A stretch of 64,000 nt of DNA from Demequina soli (GTDB taxonomy: Bacteria; Actinomycetota; Actinomycetes; Actinomycetales; Demequinaceae). Under the pieces are notes generated by a model, which saw only the letters and a list, made by a program, of their open reading frames with translations, did not search any database and was not told the origin of the DNA. The number at the start of each line of letters is the position of its first letter. Positions within the stretch are counted from its first letter, which is position 1. The DNA lies in NCBI RefSeq assembly GCF_000971195.1, contig NZ_BBLZ01000002.1, forward strand, positions 124,001 to 188,000. Direction: 5' to 3'. The position numbers and the translations under genes are program-made. Positions 1 to 7,648 of this stretch are shown piece by piece.

Positions 1-362
1 AGCGCCGCCTCGAGCTTCGCCGCGATGGCCGCGAAGGGGCCCTCGGCGAGGTCGCCGTGCTCGCGCGCGGCTGCGATGTCGTCGAGCGTGGGGATGAGCG
101 CCTCGACGGCCTTGGCGGTCGCGTTGGTGCCGATCAGCTCGCGGTCGCGGTCGACACGCTTGCGATAGTTGACGTACTCGGCCTGGAGGCGCTGGAGGTC
201 CGCGAGGTGCTCCGCGGCCTTGAGCTCGGCCTGGCCCAGCGCGTCATCGGCGCCGGCCTCGTCGGCCGCGAGGTCCGCCGCGCTCTCGTTCAGGATCCGC
301 TCGGCCTGGGCCAGCGCATCGTCCTGCGGCTCGTCAGGGGTCTCGTTCTGGTTCTCGGTCAT
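1..362 (-). CDS. grpE: GrpE nucleotide exchange factor, partial (3' end cut by the window)
   Basis: Nucleotide exchange factor for DnaK, promoting ADP release in the cytoplasmic Hsp70 cycle. About 120 N-terminal residues are visible, starting at the ATG at 362 (MTENQNETPDEPQDDAL). An acidic, disordered N-terminus is followed by a long alpha-helical stretch with the family signature LQAEYVNYRKRVDRD and then IPTLDDIAAAREHG. The C-terminal beta-domain lies outside the window. It is 82 bp downstream of dnaK on the same strand, the usual actinobacterial dnaK-grpE-dnaJ-hspR order, so it is probably under the same HspR control. The codons for Asp-Asp-Ala near the N-terminus carry one copy of the dispersed GGACGATGCG motif. 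Confidence 0.95.
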   Translation of the reverse strand, partial: MTENQNETPDEPQDDALAQAERILNESAADLAADEAGADDALGQAELKAAEHLADLQRLQAEYVNYRKRVDRDRELIGTNATAKAVEALIPTLDDIAAAREHGDLAEGPFAAIAAKLEAA

Positions 363-444
363 GGCTGCCTTCCCGTGAAGCGCCGAGGGCGGGCGGCCGC
401 GCGATCCTCGTGGATCCTGCGCCGCCGCCCGCCGTCGTGCCTCG

Positions 445-2295
445 TTACTTGGTGTCCTCGTCGTCGACGATCTCGGCGTCGACCACGTCGTCGTCCGACG
501 CGGCCTGCTCCGAGGCGCCCTCGCCCGCGGCGGCCTCGGCCTGCTGCGACGCGTAGACGGCCTCGCCGATCTTCTGGGCCTTCTCGACCAGCACCTCGTG
601 CTTGGCCTTGACCTCGTCGGTGTCGTCGCCCTCGAGGGCGGTCTTGACGTCGGCGATCGCGGACTTGACGTCCTCGGCCACCTCGGCGGGGACCTTGTCC
701 TCGTTCTCGGACAGGATCTTCTCGGTCGAGTAGGCGAAGGTCTCGGCGTTGTTGCGGACCTCGGCGGCCTCGCGGCGCTTCTTGTCCTCCTCCGCGTGCT
801 CCTCGGCGTCCTTGACCATGCGCTCGATGTCGTCCTTGGACAGGGCCGAGCCGCCGGACACGGTGATGGACTGCTCCTTGCCCGTGCCGCGGTCCTTCGC
901 GTGGACGTGGACGATGCCGTTCGCGTCGATGTCGAAGGTGACCTCGATCTGCGGCACGCCGCGCGGGGCCGGCGCGATGCCCGAGAGCTCGAAGGTGCCG
1001 AGCAGCTTGTTGTCGCGCGCGAACTGACGCTCGCCCTGGTAGACCTGGATCAGCACGGAGGGCTGGTTGTCCTCGGCGGTGGAGAAGACCTCCGACGACT
1101 TGGTCGGGATCGCGGTGTTGCGCTCGATCAGGGTGGTCATGACACCGCCCTTGGTCTCGATGCCCAGGCTCAGCGGCGTGACGTCGATGAGCAGGACGTC
1201 CTTGCGCTCGCCGCGGATGACGCCCGCCTGCAGCGCGGCGCCCACGGCGACGACCTCGTCCGGGTTGACGCCCTTGTTGGGCTCCTTGCCGCCGGTGAGC
1301 TCGCGCACCACGTCGGCGACGGCCGGCATGCGGGTCGAGCCGCCGACGAGCAGCACGTGGTCGATGTCCGACAGCTTGATGCCGGCATCCTTGATCACCT
1401 GGTGGAACGGCGCCTTGGTGCGGTCGAGCAGGTCCGAGGTCATCTGCTGGAACTGCGCGCGGGTGAGCTTGGTGTCGAGGTGGACGGGGCCGTTCTCGCC
1501 GATCGAGAGGTACTGCAGCGAGATGGTGGTCTGCTGCGCGGAGCTCAGCTCCTTCTTGGCCTGCTCGGCGGCCTCGCGGAGGCGCTGGACGGCGGAGCGG
1601 TCCTTGGACAGGTCCACGCCCTCGGTGTTCTTGACCTCCTTGATGAGGTGGTCGACGATGCGCTGGTCCCAGTCGTCGCCGCCGAGGCGGTTGTCGCCCG
1701 CGGTGGCCTTGACCTGGATGGTCGAGAAGTCGTCGTCGTCCTTGCCGACCTCGAGGAGGGACACGTCGAACGTGCCGCCGCCGAGGTCGAAGACGAGGAT
1801 GTGCTCGTCCTCCTTGCCCTTGTCGAGGCCGTACGCGAGGGCCGCGGCGGTGGGCTCGTTGACGATGCGCAGGACGTTGAGGCCCGCGATCTCGCCGGCC
1901 TCCTTGGTCGACTGACGCTCGTGGTCGTTGAAGTAGGCCGGGACGGTGATGACCGCGTCGGTCACCTTCTCGCCCAGGTACTCCTCGGCGTCGCGCTTGA
2001 GCTTGCCGAGGATGCGCGCCGAGATCTCCTGCGGCGTGTACTTCTTGTCGTCGATCTCCTTCGACCAGTCCGTGCCCATGTGGCGCTTGACCGACGCGAT
2101 GGTGCGGTCGACGTTGGTGACGGCCTGACGCTTGGCGATCTCGCCGACGAGGACCTCGCCGGTCTTCGAGAACGCGACCACCGACGGGGTGGTGCGGGCG
2201 CCCTCGGCGTTCGCGATGACGGTGGGCTCGCCACCCTCGAGGACCGACACCACGGAGTTGGTGGTGCCGAGGTCGATACCTACTGCACGTGCCAT
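445..2295 (-). CDS. dnaK: Chaperone DnaK (Hsp70)
   Basis: ATP-dependent Hsp70 chaperone that folds and refolds cytoplasmic proteins with GrpE and DnaJ. The 616-residue product has the usual length for actinobacteria. It opens with [18 protein letters not shown] (phosphate-1 loop) and contains the Hsp70 signatures [12 protein letters not shown] (about residue 170) and [11 protein letters not shown] (about 310). The substrate-binding domain follows from about 370, then a helical lid and the acidic tail [13 protein letters not shown]. The ATG at 2295 is preceded by a purine-rich Shine-Dalgarno (GGAGG). It is the first gene of the visible dnaK-grpE heat-shock operon, with HAIR boxes upstream. Confidence 0.99.
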   Translation of the reverse strand: MARAVGIDLGTTNSVVSVLEGGEPTVIANAEGARTTPSVVAFSKTGEVLVGEIAKRQAVTNVDRTIASVKRHMGTDWSKEIDDKKYTPQEISARILGKLKRDAEEYLGEKVTDAVITVPAYFNDHERQSTKEAGEIAGLNVLRIVNEPTAAALAYGLDKGKEDEHILVFDLGGGTFDVSLLEVGKDDDDFSTIQVKATAGDNRLGGDDWDQRIVDHLIKEVKNTEGVDLSKDRSAVQRLREAAEQAKKELSSAQQTTISLQYLSIGENGPVHLDTKLTRAQFQQMTSDLLDRTKAPFHQVIKDAGIKLSDIDHVLLVGGSTRMPAVADVVRELTGGKEPNKGVNPDEVVAVGAALQAGVIRGERKDVLLIDVTPLSLGIETKGGVMTTLIERNTAIPTKSSEVFSTAEDNQPSVLIQVYQGERQFARDNKLLGTFELSGIAPAPRGVPQIEVTFDIDANGIVHVHAKDRGTGKEQSITVSGGSALSKDDIERMVKDAEEHAEEDKKRREAAEVRNNAETFAYSTEKILSENEDKVPAEVAEDVKSAIADVKTALEGDDTDEVKAKHEVLVEKAQKIGEAVYASQQAEAAAGEGASEQAASDDDVVDAEIVDDEDTK

Positions 2296-2350
2296 GTCTG
2301 CTTCTTCCTCCAGTCGCGGCCTGCGCCGCGGTCAACTGTCTCGCTCAGGA

Positions 2351-2435
2351 CTTGAGCGACCATCACTCAACTTATGTCGGTCGATGGGGGCTGTCAAGCC
2401 GGGCGGTGCAAAGTTGAGCGGACTCTGCTCAACTT
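2351..2435 (-). promoter_or_regulatory. dnaK promoter with two HAIR (HspR) operators
   Basis: Two HAIR-type inverted repeats (family consensus CTTGAGT-N7-ACTCAAG) flank a sigma-70-like promoter read toward dnaK. The proximal box, CTTGAGC-N7-ACTCAAC, is at 2351-2371. The distal box, GTTGAGC-N7-GCTCAAC, is at 2413-2433 and is perfect and extendable to 2411-2435. On the minus strand TTGACA (2397-2392) and TAAGTT (2374-2369) are 17 bp apart, so the proximal box overlaps the -10 and start region while the distal box lies upstream of the -35. This fits repression by HspR, which is normally encoded in the same operon. No CIRCE element is seen. Confidence 0.85.
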
Positions 2436-2444
2436 CCCAGGTTT

Positions 2445-2548
2445 GACGATTCCCAATGACAAATGTGGCAGGTGGGACGGGCGCGCGGGGCGCGCGGAGC
2501 GCGCCGGCCGCGCGAGTCCCACGCGCCACATTTGTCATTGGCAGTCGA
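2445..2548. repeat. Intergenic palindromic repeat family A, copy 1
   Basis: About 104 bp between the divergent dnaK and rhodanese genes. Its ends are an almost perfect inverted repeat: CCCAATGACAAATGTGGC at the left and GCCACATTTGTCATTGG at the right. The centre is GC-rich, CG-alternating and can itself fold. Copies 2 and 3 are at 41282-41390 and 43942-44033. No transposase or target duplication is evident, so it resembles a REP/MITE-like element. The right end forms the -35 hexamer of the next gene. Confidence 0.85.
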
Positions 2549-2566
2549 CTGGCCGGTCCCTAGGCT
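2538..2566 (+). promoter_or_regulatory. Leaderless promoter of the rhodanese gene, partly inside repeat A copy 1
   Basis: TTGGCA (2538-2543), a 17 bp spacer and TAGGCT (2561-2566) form a good sigma-70-like promoter. The -10 ends six bases before the ATG at 2573, which is where transcription should begin, so the mRNA is probably leaderless. No Shine-Dalgarno is present. The -35 and part of the spacer belong to the right terminus of the palindromic repeat. The same TAGGCT-N6-ATG layout occurs at menC after repeat copy 2. Confidence 0.65.
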
Positions 2567-2572
2567 TGCCGC

Positions 2573-3055
2573 ATGGACACCGCCCCCGACCTGGCCGCGC
2601 ACCTCGCCGCCGCCCGCGCCCACTTCGCCGCGCGGCTCGCCTTCGAGACCGACGTGTCGGATGCGCACGCCGCGCTCGAGGCGGGGGAGCCGGGGCTCGT
2701 GTTGGTCGACACGCGCTCCCAGGAGGCGTGGGACCAGGGCCACGCGCGCGGCGCCGTCCACATCCCCAAGCCCGACATGCCGATGCGCATCCCCGCGGAG
2801 TACCCCGTGGGCTCGCGCTTCGTCGTCTACTGCTGGGGTCCCGGCTGCAACGGCGCGACCCGCGCCGGGCTGATCATCTCGGAGCTGGGCTACGAGGTGA
2901 AGGAGATGATCGGCGGCTTCGAGTACTGGGCGCGCGAGGGACTCCCGGTCGACGCGGTCGGGCCCGACGGGGAGACGGTCGACGTCACCTACCCCGTGGA
3001 CCCGCTCACGTCGCCGCTGCCCGTGGCCGGGAGCCGGATCGCCTGCGACTGCTGA
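2573..3055 (+). CDS. Rhodanese-like domain protein
   Basis: Single-domain rhodanese-like protein of 160 residues, probably a cytoplasmic sulfurtransferase or persulfide carrier. An N-terminal helical segment is followed by the rhodanese fold: LVLVDTRSQEAWDQGHARGAVHIP at about 42-65 and the active loop VVYCWGPGCNGATRAG with Cys87 and Cys92. A C-terminal part follows, with FEYWAREGLPV. The CxGPxCNG loop is typical of a subgroup of stand-alone rhodanese proteins; which cysteine carries the persulfide cannot be decided here. The ATG at 2573 is supported by the leaderless promoter just upstream. The physiological sulfur donor and acceptor are unknown. Confidence 0.88.
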   Translation: MDTAPDLAAHLAAARAHFAARLAFETDVSDAHAALEAGEPGLVLVDTRSQEAWDQGHARGAVHIPKPDMPMRIPAEYPVGSRFVVYCWGPGCNGATRAGLIISELGYEVKEMIGGFEYWAREGLPVDAVGPDGETVDVTYPVDPLTSPLPVAGSRIACDC

Positions 3056-3167
3056 GCCCCGTTCCGAACCGGCGCATCGATCGCCGCGGCATCACGCGGA
3101 CCAAGGTGGATGGTGCGCGAGCGTCGATCCATACGGCGGTTGGGGTGGATCACGGGTCGGCTGCCCG

Positions 3168-3848
3168 TCAGCCGGCGACCTTGACCCGCTGCACCACGTT
3201 GTCGCAGTCGCGGCGCTCGAAGCCGAGGTGCTCGTACAGGCGCAGCGCCGTCGTGTTGCCCGCGCCGGTGTGGAGGAACGCGCGTCGCCCCGCCTCGCCG
3301 ATGCCGTGCCCGACGACCTCCATGAGGCGCGTCGCGAGGCCGCGGCCGCGGTGCGAGTCGCGCGTGCACACGGCGCTGATCTCGGTCCACGACGGCGTGG
3401 TGAGGCGCTCGCCGGCCATCGCGACCAGGCGTCCGTCCTCCTTGATGCCGTAGTAGGCGCCGATCCGGTGGGTCTCGGAGAAGAACGGACCGGGGCGCGC
3501 CTCCTCGACCAGCGCGACCATCTCGGCGGCGTCGTCCGCGGTGAGGCGGACCACGTCGTCGTGGATCCGCCCGAAGCCCTCGGGCGCCATCATCTGGACC
3601 ACGTCGAAGCGGCCGAGCTCGTTCCAGCCCGCCGGGAGGTCCTGCGGCGTGCCGAAGAGGATCAGCTCGTCCTGGCCCGCGATCGCGGCGAGGTCGTCCC
3701 AGTCCGTCGAGGTCGGCGCCGGCGGGACCGCGGCGAAGACGGCGACGGTCGGCAGGTAGCGGGCGGCCTCGCCCTGGCGGATCGCGAGGGGACGATGCGC
3801 GCCGGACAGGGCGTGGAAGGCGGGGTGATCGAGCTCGGAGAGGGACAT
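3168..3848 (-). CDS. GNAT family N-acetyltransferase (FR47-like)
   Basis: Acetyl-CoA-dependent acetyltransferase of 226 residues if translated from the ATG at 3848 (MSLSELDHPAF). A longer frame begins at 3890, but its extra residues are arginine-rich and not family-like. The catalytic GNAT domain occupies the C-terminal half: FFSETHRIGAYYGIKEDGRLVAMAGERL, then ISAVCTRDSHRGRGLATRLM with the acetyl-CoA pyrophosphate loop RGRGLA, and the closing ALRLYEHLGFERR. The N-terminal half probably shapes the acceptor site. The substrate is not predictable. It is a lone gene converging on the rhodanese gene. Confidence 0.85.
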   Translation of the reverse strand: MSLSELDHPAFHALSGAHRPLAIRQGEAARYLPTVAVFAAVPPAPTSTDWDDLAAIAGQDELILFGTPQDLPAGWNELGRFDVVQMMAPEGFGRIHDDVVRLTADDAAEMVALVEEARPGPFFSETHRIGAYYGIKEDGRLVAMAGERLTTPSWTEISAVCTRDSHRGRGLATRLMEVVGHGIGEAGRRAFLHTGAGNTTALRLYEHLGFERRDCDNVVQRVKVAG

Positions 3849-3879
3849 GGCAACGATTGTCCCGCGTCGCCATGACCTC

Positions 3880-3974
3880 GTTCCACACACCGCCGCTGCT
3901 GTGACCGCTCCCGCGATGCACTTCGCGTGGTGAAGCCCGACCAGGGCGCCGCCAACTGCAGATCCTGTGTGGAG
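3880..3974. repeat. Intergenic repeat family B, copy 1, followed by a (GGGTCA)3 tract
   Basis: About 95-100 bp bounded by GTTCCACAC (3880-3888) and GTGTGGAG (3967-3974), with the shared internal block GTGAAGCCCGA. It aligns along its whole length with copy 2 at 16610-16704 and in part with 47376-47438. Directly after it, 3985-4002 is three tandem GGGTCA units ending in GGGG, a potential G-quadruplex. It lies between the start of the GNAT gene and the end of thiQ, which run in the same direction. Confidence 0.8.
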
Positions 3975-4023
3975 GAGGGCCTGGGGGTCAGGGTCAGGGT
4001 CAGGGGCGGCACGACGGCCAGGC

Positions 4024-4674
4024 TCAGACGAGCAGCCCGTCCTCCATGCGCAGCACCCGGTCCGCCATGACCTCGGCCTCGGCCGGGTCGTGCGTGACGA
4101 GCAGCCCCGTGGTGCCCGAGGCGCGCAGGATGTCGCGCACCTCGACCGCGAGGCGCGCGCGCAGGTCGGCGTCGAGGGAGGACAGCGGCTCGTCGAGCGC
4201 GAGCAGGCGCGGGCGCGGGGCGAGCGAGCGGGCGAGCGCGACGCGCTGGCGCTGGCCGCCGCTGAGCTCGGTGACCGCGCGGGCGTCGAGCCCGGACAGC
4301 CCCACGACGGTCAGCAGCTCCTCGACCCGCGCCTCGCGCGCCGGCCGCGAGACCCCCGCCATCTCGAGCCCGAAGGCGATGTTCGCGCCCACGGTGAGGT
4401 GCGGGAACAGCTGGCCGTCCTGGAACACCAGCCCGAAGCCGCGGCGGTGGACCGGCACCCGCGCGAGGTTCGCGCCGTCCCACGAGATGGAGCCACCGGC
4501 CAGCGGCGTGACGCCCACGACGGCGGACAGCAGCGACGACTTGCCGCATCCCGACGGCCCGAGCAGCGCGACCGTCTCGCCGGGGCCGACGTCGAACGAC
4601 ACCCCACGCACGGCATCGACGGGCGGGCGGCCCGGGTAGGTCACCCGCGCATCGTGCACCGACAGCCCGCTCAT
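4024..4674 (-). CDS. thiQ: Thiamine ABC transporter ATP-binding protein
   Basis: Cytoplasmic ATPase subunit (216 residues) driving the ThiBPQ thiamine/thiamine-phosphate importer. All ABC motifs are present: Walker A GPSGCGKS (39-46), Q-loop VFQDGQLF, signature LSGGQRQRVALARSLA, Walker B LLALDEPLSSLD and the H-loop LLVTHDPAEAE. The length matches short ThiQ-type subunits lacking a regulatory C-terminus. The ATG at 4674 overlaps the stop of the permease gene by 4 bp, so translation is probably coupled. Substrate assignment comes from the ThiB-like binding protein and the TPP riboswitch ahead of the operon. Confidence 0.9.
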   Translation of the reverse strand: MSGLSVHDARVTYPGRPPVDAVRGVSFDVGPGETVALLGPSGCGKSSLLSAVVGVTPLAGGSISWDGANLARVPVHRRGFGLVFQDGQLFPHLTVGANIAFGLEMAGVSRPAREARVEELLTVVGLSGLDARAVTELSGGQRQRVALARSLAPRPRLLALDEPLSSLDADLRARLAVEVRDILRASGTTGLLVTHDPAEAEVMADRVLRMEDGLLV

Positions 4675-6311
4675 ATCTCCGCCCCGACGGTGGTGCGCAG
4701 GCGCTCGGAGGCGAGCATGACGGCCGCCGTGAGGGCGGCGAGCAGGACGGACGCGGCGAAGGCCATGCCCACATTGTCGATGCCGGGGCGGGACAGCAGG
4801 CGCGCGATCGCGGTGGGCAGCGTGGGCCGGTCGGGGCGCGCCACGAAGGCGGTGGCGCCGAACTCGCCCATCGCGATCGCGAACGCGAACGCGAGCGACG
4901 CGGCGGTCGCCGACCGCAGCAGCGGCGCGTCCACGCGCCACAGCACCCGCCACGGCGACGCCCCGAGGGTCGCGGCGGCCGCGCGCAGGCGCGGGTCGAT
5001 CGCCCGGGCGGCCGGCACGAGCGCGCGCACCATGAGCGGCAGCGCGACCACCGCCTGCGCCACGGGCACCAGCCACCAGGAGCCGCGGAGGTCCACGCCG
5101 AGCACGGACCGATTGAGCGTGAGCAGCACGCCCAGGCCCACCACCACCGCGGACACGCCCAGCGGCAGCATCACCAGCGACTCGAGCGCGGAGGCCCGTC
5201 GCGCGCGACGCGACACCAGCACAGCGGTCACGAGCCCGACCACGGCGGCCATCGCGGTCGCCACGGCCGCGGTGAGCAGCGACGTCACCGCCGCGTGCCA
5301 CACGGGTGCGGACAGGGTCGACCGGGCCGGGGGATCCCCGAACAGGTCGCGGTAGTGGTCGAGGCCGTAGCCGTCGACGGTCCGCAGGGAGCGCTCGACC
5401 AGCGCGAGCGCCGGCAGCGCGAGCAGCAGCAGCGTGGGCCCGAGGGCGAGGGCGATCCCGGCGCGCTCGCGGCCCCGCGGCGCCCGCGCGGGCTCGACGG
5501 CGGCCGGGGGGCGGGGCGCCCGCGCCCGCGCGCTCACCCACAGCGCGATGCCGACGAACACCACCTGCACGAGCGCGAGCACGGCCGCCGCGCGCAGGTC
5601 GAGGAACTGGTTGACCTGCAGGTAGATCTCGGTCTCGACGGTCCGGATGCGGGACCCGCCGAGCACCAGCACGAGCGCGAACGAGGTCGAGCAGAACAGC
5701 AGCACCACCGCGGACGCCGATGCGATGGCCGGGCGCAGCGCGGGCAGCGTCACCCGGGCGAGGGCCCGGGCGGGCGAGGCGCCCAGGGTGCGCGCCGCAT
5801 CGTCCATGCGCGGGGACAGGGACTCCCACGCGCCGCCGACGATGCGCACGACCACGGAGATGTTGAAGAACACGAGCGCCAGCACGATGGCCGCCATCGA
5901 CTGGTCGAGCCCGAGGCCGCCGAGCAGGCCCGAGCGCGAGAACAGGGCCGAGAACGCGGCCGCGACCACGATGGTCGGCAGCACGAACGGCACGGTGACG
6001 AGGGCGCGCACGGTCCGCGCGCCGCGCCACGAGAAGCGCGAGAGCGCCCACGCGGTGGGGATCCCGAGCAGCAGCGACCCGAGCGTGCCCAGCACCGCCA
6101 GCACCACGGTCGTGCCGATGGCGTGGAGCGTGCGCGACCGGGTCAGCACCTCGAGCGCGCCCGCGAGGTCGCCCCCGCCGAACCCGTCGTCGCCCAGCAG
6201 GCCGCGCACGATCACGGTGCCGGCCGGCCACAGGAAGAACAGCCCGAGGAAGAGCACGGGCACGCCCGCGAGCGCCCACCAGAGGCGGGCGCTCGCGGGC
6301 CAGGGCTTCAC
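4671..6311 (-). CDS. thiP: Thiamine ABC transporter permease (fused two-domain)
   Basis: Membrane permease of 546 residues made of two tandem BPD_transp_1 domains, the layout typical of ThiP. The first half holds the coupling-helix sequence SPARALARVTLPALRPAI and the second SPWRVLWRVDAPLLRSA; both are EAA-loop contacts for ThiQ. About twelve hydrophobic segments are visible. Translation begins with GTG at 6311, ten bases after the thiB stop. It is encoded between thiB and thiQ, and its stop overlaps the thiQ start. Confidence 0.9.
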   Translation of the reverse strand: MKPWPASARLWWALAGVPVLFLGLFFLWPAGTVIVRGLLGDDGFGGGDLAGALEVLTRSRTLHAIGTTVVLAVLGTLGSLLLGIPTAWALSRFSWRGARTVRALVTVPFVLPTIVVAAAFSALFSRSGLLGGLGLDQSMAAIVLALVFFNISVVVRIVGGAWESLSPRMDDAARTLGASPARALARVTLPALRPAIASASAVVLLFCSTSFALVLVLGGSRIRTVETEIYLQVNQFLDLRAAAVLALVQVVFVGIALWVSARARAPRPPAAVEPARAPRGRERAGIALALGPTLLLLALPALALVERSLRTVDGYGLDHYRDLFGDPPARSTLSAPVWHAAVTSLLTAAVATAMAAVVGLVTAVLVSRRARRASALESLVMLPLGVSAVVVGLGVLLTLNRSVLGVDLRGSWWLVPVAQAVVALPLMVRALVPAARAIDPRLRAAAATLGASPWRVLWRVDAPLLRSATAASLAFAFAIAMGEFGATAFVARPDRPTLPTAIARLLSRPGIDNVGMAFAASVLLAALTAAVMLASERLRTTVGAEI

Positions 6312-6321
6312 GGGGTGACGC

Positions 6322-7398
6322 TCAGTCGAGGACCGTGGCGGTCCAGTCGGCGATCCACTCGTCGCGGTGGGCGTCGATCTCGGCGGGGTCCATCGTGTAC
6401 GGGTCCGTCGCGAGCGGCGCGTACTTCTTCCAGTCCGCGGGGACCTCGACCGACGTCGACACGGGGTAGACGTACATGTTCTCCGGAAGGGTCGCCTGGA
6501 ACGCGTCGGACAGCAGCCAGTCGACGACCTCCTGCGCGCCCGTGGGGTTCGCGGCGCCCGCGAGCACGCCCGTGTACTCCACCTGGCGGAAGCACGTGTC
6601 GAGCATCGCGGCCGTGGTGGGCTCGCCGTCGATGACCTCGTACGGCGGGGAGGAGGCGTAGCTCAGCACGATCGGGTACGAGCCGCCGTAGTTCGGCGCG
6701 GAGAAGTCCGTGTAGTAGCTGTCGGACCACGACGCGGTGACGCGGACGTCGTTGGCGCGCATGGCCTTCCACCAGTCGAGCCAGCCATCCTGCCCCTTCG
6801 CGTCGATGGTGGCGAGCATGAACGCGAGGCCGGGGGAGGAGGTCGCGGGGTTGGTCACCGAGACCTTGCCCTTGAACTCGGGCTTCGTGAGGTCGTCGAG
6901 CGTGGGGGCGCCGTCGGGGAACGCCGCGAGGTCGTAGTTGAGGCACACGTCGGAGTAGTCGACGGGCGTGAGGAGGTCCACGGCGCCCGGGATCGCGTAC
7001 TGGGCGGCGTCCGCCGCGGCCGGGGCCGCGGACGTGTACGGCGCGAGCACGCCGGCGTCGACGGCGCGCGAGGCGAACGTGTTGTCGATGCCGTAGACCA
7101 CGTCGCCCAGCGGCGCGTCCTTGGTCAGCACCAGCTGGTTGGTGAGCGTGCCGGCGTCGCCCGGCTGGACCAGCTCGACCGTGAGGCCGGACTCGGCCTC
7201 GAAGGCGGCCAGTACGTCGTCCGGGACCGCCCAGCTGTCGTGCGTGACGAGGCGGACGGTGCCGCCCGCCTCGGCGGGTGCCGCGGAGGAGCTCGCGCTG
7301 GACGATGCACCGGGCTCGGAGGCCTGCGAGCAGGCCGCGAGCGCGAGGGTCAGGCTGGCGAAGGCGGCCGTCGCGGCCGCGGTGCGCATGACGCGCAT
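6322..7398 (-). CDS. thiB: Thiamine ABC transporter substrate-binding lipoprotein
   Basis: Extracytoplasmic binding protein (358 residues) delivering thiamine to ThiPQ. It starts MRVMRTAAATAAFASLTLAL followed by the lipobox LAAC, so it is probably a membrane-anchored lipoprotein. A Ser/Ala-rich linker follows, then a type 2 periplasmic-binding fold with the ThiB-family stretches VRLVTHDSWAVPDDVL and DVVYGIDNTF. The ATG at 7398 has a good Shine-Dalgarno (GGAGG, plus-strand 7406-7410). That site can be sequestered by CCTCC at 7418-7422, next to the TPP riboswitch. First gene of thiBPQ. Confidence 0.93.
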   Translation of the reverse strand: MRVMRTAAATAAFASLTLALAACSQASEPGASSSASSSAAPAEAGGTVRLVTHDSWAVPDDVLAAFEAESGLTVELVQPGDAGTLTNQLVLTKDAPLGDVVYGIDNTFASRAVDAGVLAPYTSAAPAAADAAQYAIPGAVDLLTPVDYSDVCLNYDLAAFPDGAPTLDDLTKPEFKGKVSVTNPATSSPGLAFMLATIDAKGQDGWLDWWKAMRANDVRVTASWSDSYYTDFSAPNYGGSYPIVLSYASSPPYEVIDGEPTTAAMLDTCFRQVEYTGVLAGAANPTGAQEVVDWLLSDAFQATLPENMYVYPVSTSVEVPADWKKYAPLATDPYTMDPAEIDAHRDEWIADWTATVLD

Positions 7399-7432
7399 GG
7401 GTTTTCCTCCCGGAATAGGAGGGGACGAGACT

Positions 7433-7538
7433 CGACTCCCTACGCCGGTGCGAGCCGGATCAGGTTCGAGGGTCTGCGGCGTTCCGCACTCTCAGCGCCC
7501 TGGTTCCCCGGTGTCCCGGCGGAGGCGCTCCCCTGTCG
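7433..7538 (-). ncRNA. TPP riboswitch (THI element) upstream of thiBPQ
   Basis: Read on the minus strand, the element shows the conserved THI-box blocks: GGGGAGCGCC, GCGCTGAGAGTGCGG, CCTCGAACCTGATCCGG and CACCGGCGTAGGGAG. These are closed by a P1 helix CGAC/GTCG at 7538-7535 and 7436-7433. Between the aptamer and thiB, CCTCC (7422-7418) can pair with the Shine-Dalgarno GGAGG (7410-7406). This suggests that TPP blocks translation initiation rather than acting only through a terminator. No U-rich terminator is visible. Confidence 0.93.
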
Positions 7539-7609
7539 TGTCTGGCCAGGATAGCGCGCTGGGGCCTCTGTGGTGACAGGTCTCGGAGTGTCGTCTCGTC
7601 GGTTCTCAA

Positions 7610-7642
7610 ACTGTAGTGTGATTTGTCTGTGCACTGTAGTCT
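7610..7642 (+). promoter_or_regulatory. Direct repeats and likely -10 upstream of the DUF4143 ATPase
   Basis: ACTGTAGT occurs twice, at 7610-7617 and 7633-7640, 23 bp apart (about two helical turns). The second copy overlaps TAGTCT (7637-7642), a plausible -10 six bases before the ATG at 7649, so the transcript may be leaderless. No matching -35 or Shine-Dalgarno is seen. The repeats could be an operator, possibly for autoregulation. Confidence 0.4.
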
Positions 7643-7648
7643 TGCCTG

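Noticed and set aside
3985-4002. Telomere-like (GGGTCA)3 repeat
   Set aside because: Only three units, internal to ordinary genes, with no terminal inverted repeats or telomere protein genes; better treated as the G-tract of repeat family B.
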